From Methylomonas fluvii (GTDB lineage Bacteria > Pseudomonadota > Gammaproteobacteria > Methylococcales > Methylomonadaceae), in assembly GCF_014850975.1 (NCBI RefSeq), contig NZ_JACXST010000001.1:1550001-1614000 (forward strand): a DNA stretch of 64,000 bases, written 5' to 3'. Position numbers and translations under genes: made by a program. A model generated the notes under the pieces. It was given only the letters and a program-made list of their open reading frames with translations. It was not told the DNA's origin and made no database searches. This document shows positions 62,146 through 64,000 of the stretch, one piece after another (the first letter of the stretch is position 1; each line of letters opens with the position of its first letter).

Positions 62146-62303
62146 TCAATGTAGCCGGGAGAAGCAAAGCGTAATTCAGAGTGCAACTTTGGGAATAATC
62201 CGAATTTCGTTGCGCTTGATTGGGTCTAGTTGCTAAGCATGTGTTCGGGTTATATTCGGAAACTTTATAATCATTTGTTAAGCATCTTAAGTAAAATTCG
62301 AAT

Positions 62304-63299
62304 ATGGCGAAAAAGAAAAAGCGAATCGAAATCCCTCCTGAGGTCGCAGCGCAGGTTTTGTTCAGCTCAGACCGCACGTGCTGCGTCTGCAGGACAAAGG
62401 GCAAGCCTGTGCAGATTCACCACATAGACGATAATCCATCGCACAATGTCGAACAAAACCTGTCGGTGTTGTGTTTTGATTGCCATCGGGAAACTCAGAT
62501 TCGTGGAGGTTTTGATCGAAAGCTCGATGCCAATCAAGTTATTCTCTACAGAAACGATTGGATAAGAACCATTGCCGCGAGCAGAGCGACATCTGAAGTA
62601 AATCGTGAACTCGATCAAGATGGTGATGCCCTTGACATAGAACTCATTACCAGCATCGCGGAAATCTACCGAGAGAATGAGCAATTCGAACTCCTTGCAG
62701 TTCATTACAACGCAATAGGTAATGTAGAGTTACGTGACAAGTATGTTGAGCTCGCGCTCAATGATGCCCCCTCAGATGATTCAATCTTCTATCTGCGAGC
62801 CACAATTCAGGGACGACCTGACCTCATTCCCCAGTCAGTCGTAGATCGTCATCTCGCAACTTACGTTGATAGAGAAAATGCTGAACAGCACGCGCGCGCA
62901 CTATTTGCTATTGAGCGCCGCCTTGATGCTGCGGTTGAGTATATAAGAGGAGTTAATCAGTCTTTGCAGGAAGGAAATTGGTTCTCCGCTGCATACTACC
63001 TACGCGAGTTTAATGAAGGACAACTGGTTGATGAGCTCCTAATTGCGGCATACCGGAAGGCATCTGACGAGGGAAGCCTCTGGTGGCAAGTTCGAGCATT
63101 GCAGGAGCTTGGCTGGGAGTCAGAACTCAAGGAGCTTATCCTCAGCAAGAAAGAGGACATCACTTCTTCAAAAGATGTTCTGCTATTGGAACTGCTTGCC
63201 GAGTCAGAAGGAGATATTGATAAAGCTAGAGCCTTTCGCAAGGAAATGGCTAGAAATTTAATGAGTTGGCAGGCTGAGGAAGAGGACAAAGATGCCTAA
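62304..63299 (+). CDS. HNH-type nuclease-like protein with helical-repeat C-terminus
   Basis: A 331-residue protein. The N-terminus has an HNH/zinc motif: C26/C27-x-C29 (TCCVC), H39-H40 (VQIHHIDDN) and LCFDCH (C57, C60, H61). Residues about 95-331 are helical and repeat-like (EQFELLAVHYNAIGNVELRDKYVELALND...), resembling TPR-type scaffolds. It is AT-richer than its neighbours. The HNH motif suggests DNA cleavage; whether it belongs to a defence system cannot be decided from the window. Confidence 0.75.
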   Translation: MAKKKKRIEIPPEVAAQVLFSSDRTCCVCRTKGKPVQIHHIDDNPSHNVEQNLSVLCFDCHRETQIRGGFDRKLDANQVILYRNDWIRTIAASRATSEVNRELDQDGDALDIELITSIAEIYRENEQFELLAVHYNAIGNVELRDKYVELALNDAPSDDSIFYLRATIQGRPDLIPQSVVDRHLATYVDRENAEQHARALFAIERRLDAAVEYIRGVNQSLQEGNWFSAAYYLREFNEGQLVDELLIAAYRKASDEGSLWWQVRALQELGWESELKELILSKKEDITSSKDVLLLELLAESEGDIDKARAFRKEMARNLMSWQAEEEDKDA

Positions 63300-63499
63300 C
63301 CTCGCGTTCGGCGGGACTGCCGCGAAGCAGCCCTGTAGGTCAGGGTGCGCGTCAGCGTTCCCTGGCATATCCAAAGCTGGTATTGCAATGTCACATAACC
63401 GCTTACGCGGCAACTGGACCTACGGCTACGATTCGCACGAAACTCGAAAGCCGCAACCCAGTTGGCATCAAGCGTGAAATTTTGTTCCGGGAGGTTTAA

Positions 63500-63775
63500 A
63501 TCAGTTTCATACGGCTGTTGCACCTAGCAGGTGCCATTTTTGCGGTCTCTTTGGGCGTCGGCTTATGGAAGTATTGGACATCAATCTGCAACGAAGCGTG
63601 TGCGCCGGGGCGGTCGGTAATGATGATTTTGCTGAGCTTCCTGCTGCCGGCCGCGGCATATTGGATGCTGCTGGTCTGGACGGCGGCACGGCCCAGGCCT
63701 GTTGCCCGCGTTATTGCCGCTGTTTTGACGTTAGCCAGTCTGATGGCGGCGATTTGGCTAAGCTTGTTTGACTGA
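63500..63775 (+). CDS. Small membrane protein, unknown function
   Basis: About 85-91 residues with three hydrophobic stretches (LAGAIFAVSLGVGLW, MMILLSFLLPAAAYWMLLVW, VIAAVLTLASLMAAIWLSL). The exact start is unclear: the first common start codon in frame is TTG at 63518. A strong GGGAGG at 63489-63494 would instead best serve an ATC at 63500. The gene is convergent with the UbiH-family gene at the window edge. Confidence 0.6.
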   Translation: MSFIRLLHLAGAIFAVSLGVGLWKYWTSICNEACAPGRSVMMILLSFLLPAAAYWMLLVWTAARPRPVARVIAAVLTLASLMAAIWLSLFD

Positions 63776-63792
63776 GACTGTGCGGTTCCGGT

Positions 63793-64000
63793 TTATTCCC
63801 GATCACCCAACTTAGGCAATCTATCCGCTAAACCCATCGCATGCCGCGTCAGTAGTTTTTTCGCAAACGGCAGGTGATCCAGCATGGTCAAGCCGGCGTT
63901 GCGGACCGCGGCCAGCGGCAGATTGTCGTTGGAGAACAGCTTCACCACGCTATTGGTAAAGCCTATGGTTTTGCCATGATCTTGTTGGCGTTGCCGGCTG
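63793..64000 (-). CDS. UbiH/UbiF-family FAD-dependent hydroxylase, C-terminal end (cut by window edge)
   Basis: The last 68 codons, read on the minus strand, to a TAA at 63795-63793. The translation has TIGFTNSVVKLFSN, AAVRNAGLTMLDHLPFAKK and LLTRHAMGLADRLP. This is the usual end of the UbiH/UbiF/VisC hydroxylases that act in ubiquinone synthesis. Which member it is cannot be told from the tail. Confidence 0.75.
   Translation of the reverse strand, partial: SRQRQQDHGKTIGFTNSVVKLFSNDNLPLAAVRNAGLTMLDHLPFAKKLLTRHAMGLADRLPKLGDRE

Noticed and set aside
63295-63480. Integron attC-like end after the HNH gene (GCCTAAC containing the stop codon)
   Set aside because: The opening GCCTAAC is right, but I cannot find the matching GTTAGGC end or the paired inner boxes at proper spacing, and no integrase or further cassettes are visible.
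1-64000. CRISPR arrays, transposase genes, tRNA or rRNA genes
   Set aside because: I looked for regular spaced repeats, transposase-type proteins and cloverleaf signatures and found none that I can support.

Overview
The window looks like chromosome of a nitrogen-fixing gammaproteobacterial methanotroph, probably Methylomonas or a close relative. Three things point there: tetrahydromethanopterin-linked C1-transfer genes (fhcB-fhcA-fhcD), a nif accessory cluster arranged much like that of Azotobacter, and many proteins ending in a PEP-CTERM-like tail (VPLP..VWLF..GLLG..R). No pmoA, rRNA or nifHDK lies in the window, so the assignment is an inference.

Layout. 1-7147 (mostly minus strand): formylmethanofuran hydrolase genes with a pterin carbinolamine dehydratase, sspA-sspB, and a phosphate transporter with its DUF47 partner. 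7236-11073: the conserved rpmH-rnpA-yidD-yidC-mnmE block. 11129-17704: a type I restriction-modification operon with two toxin-antitoxin pairs embedded in it (hsdM, HEPN-MNT, hsdS, MazE/MazF-like, hsdR). 17911-23885: an unknown protein, a double nitroreductase, a PepSY protein and a TonB-dependent receptor. 23939-37434: the nif accessory region (nifZ-like, iscA, nifU, nifS; then nifV, a 55-residue ORF, cysE, a helical-repeat protein, a 40-residue membrane ORF, nifW, nifZ, nifM, clpX, a glutaredoxin-BolA fusion, nifF, rseC), interrupted by two PEP-CTERM-type genes. Both blocks have a sigma-54 -24/-12 promoter with a perfect TGT-N10-ACA NifA site upstream. 38302-46389: a FecI/FecR/receptor/PepSY iron-uptake locus followed by a tonB-exbB-exbD set in which all three genes are broken. 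46621-51675 (minus): a 2OG-Fe(II) oxygenase, a CorC-type protein, a transglutaminase and a membrane GH17 enzyme. 52007-56679: a second FecI/FecR/receptor set. 56752-62145: a probable c-di-GMP riboswitch followed by PEP-CTERM proteins, a BNR-repeat protein with a dockerin-like tail and a small cohesin-like protein. 62304-64000: an HNH protein, a small membrane protein and the end of a UbiH-family hydroxylase.

The most unusual items are the toxin-antitoxin pairs woven into the hsd operon, with a duplicated hsdM tail marking one insertion; the coordinated decay of tonB-exbB-exbD; two unlisted small ORFs in the nif operon; and the cohesin/dockerin/PEP-CTERM locus. Two palindromic repeat families have been absorbed in frame into three proteins (HsdR, a FecR and a PEP-CTERM protein).
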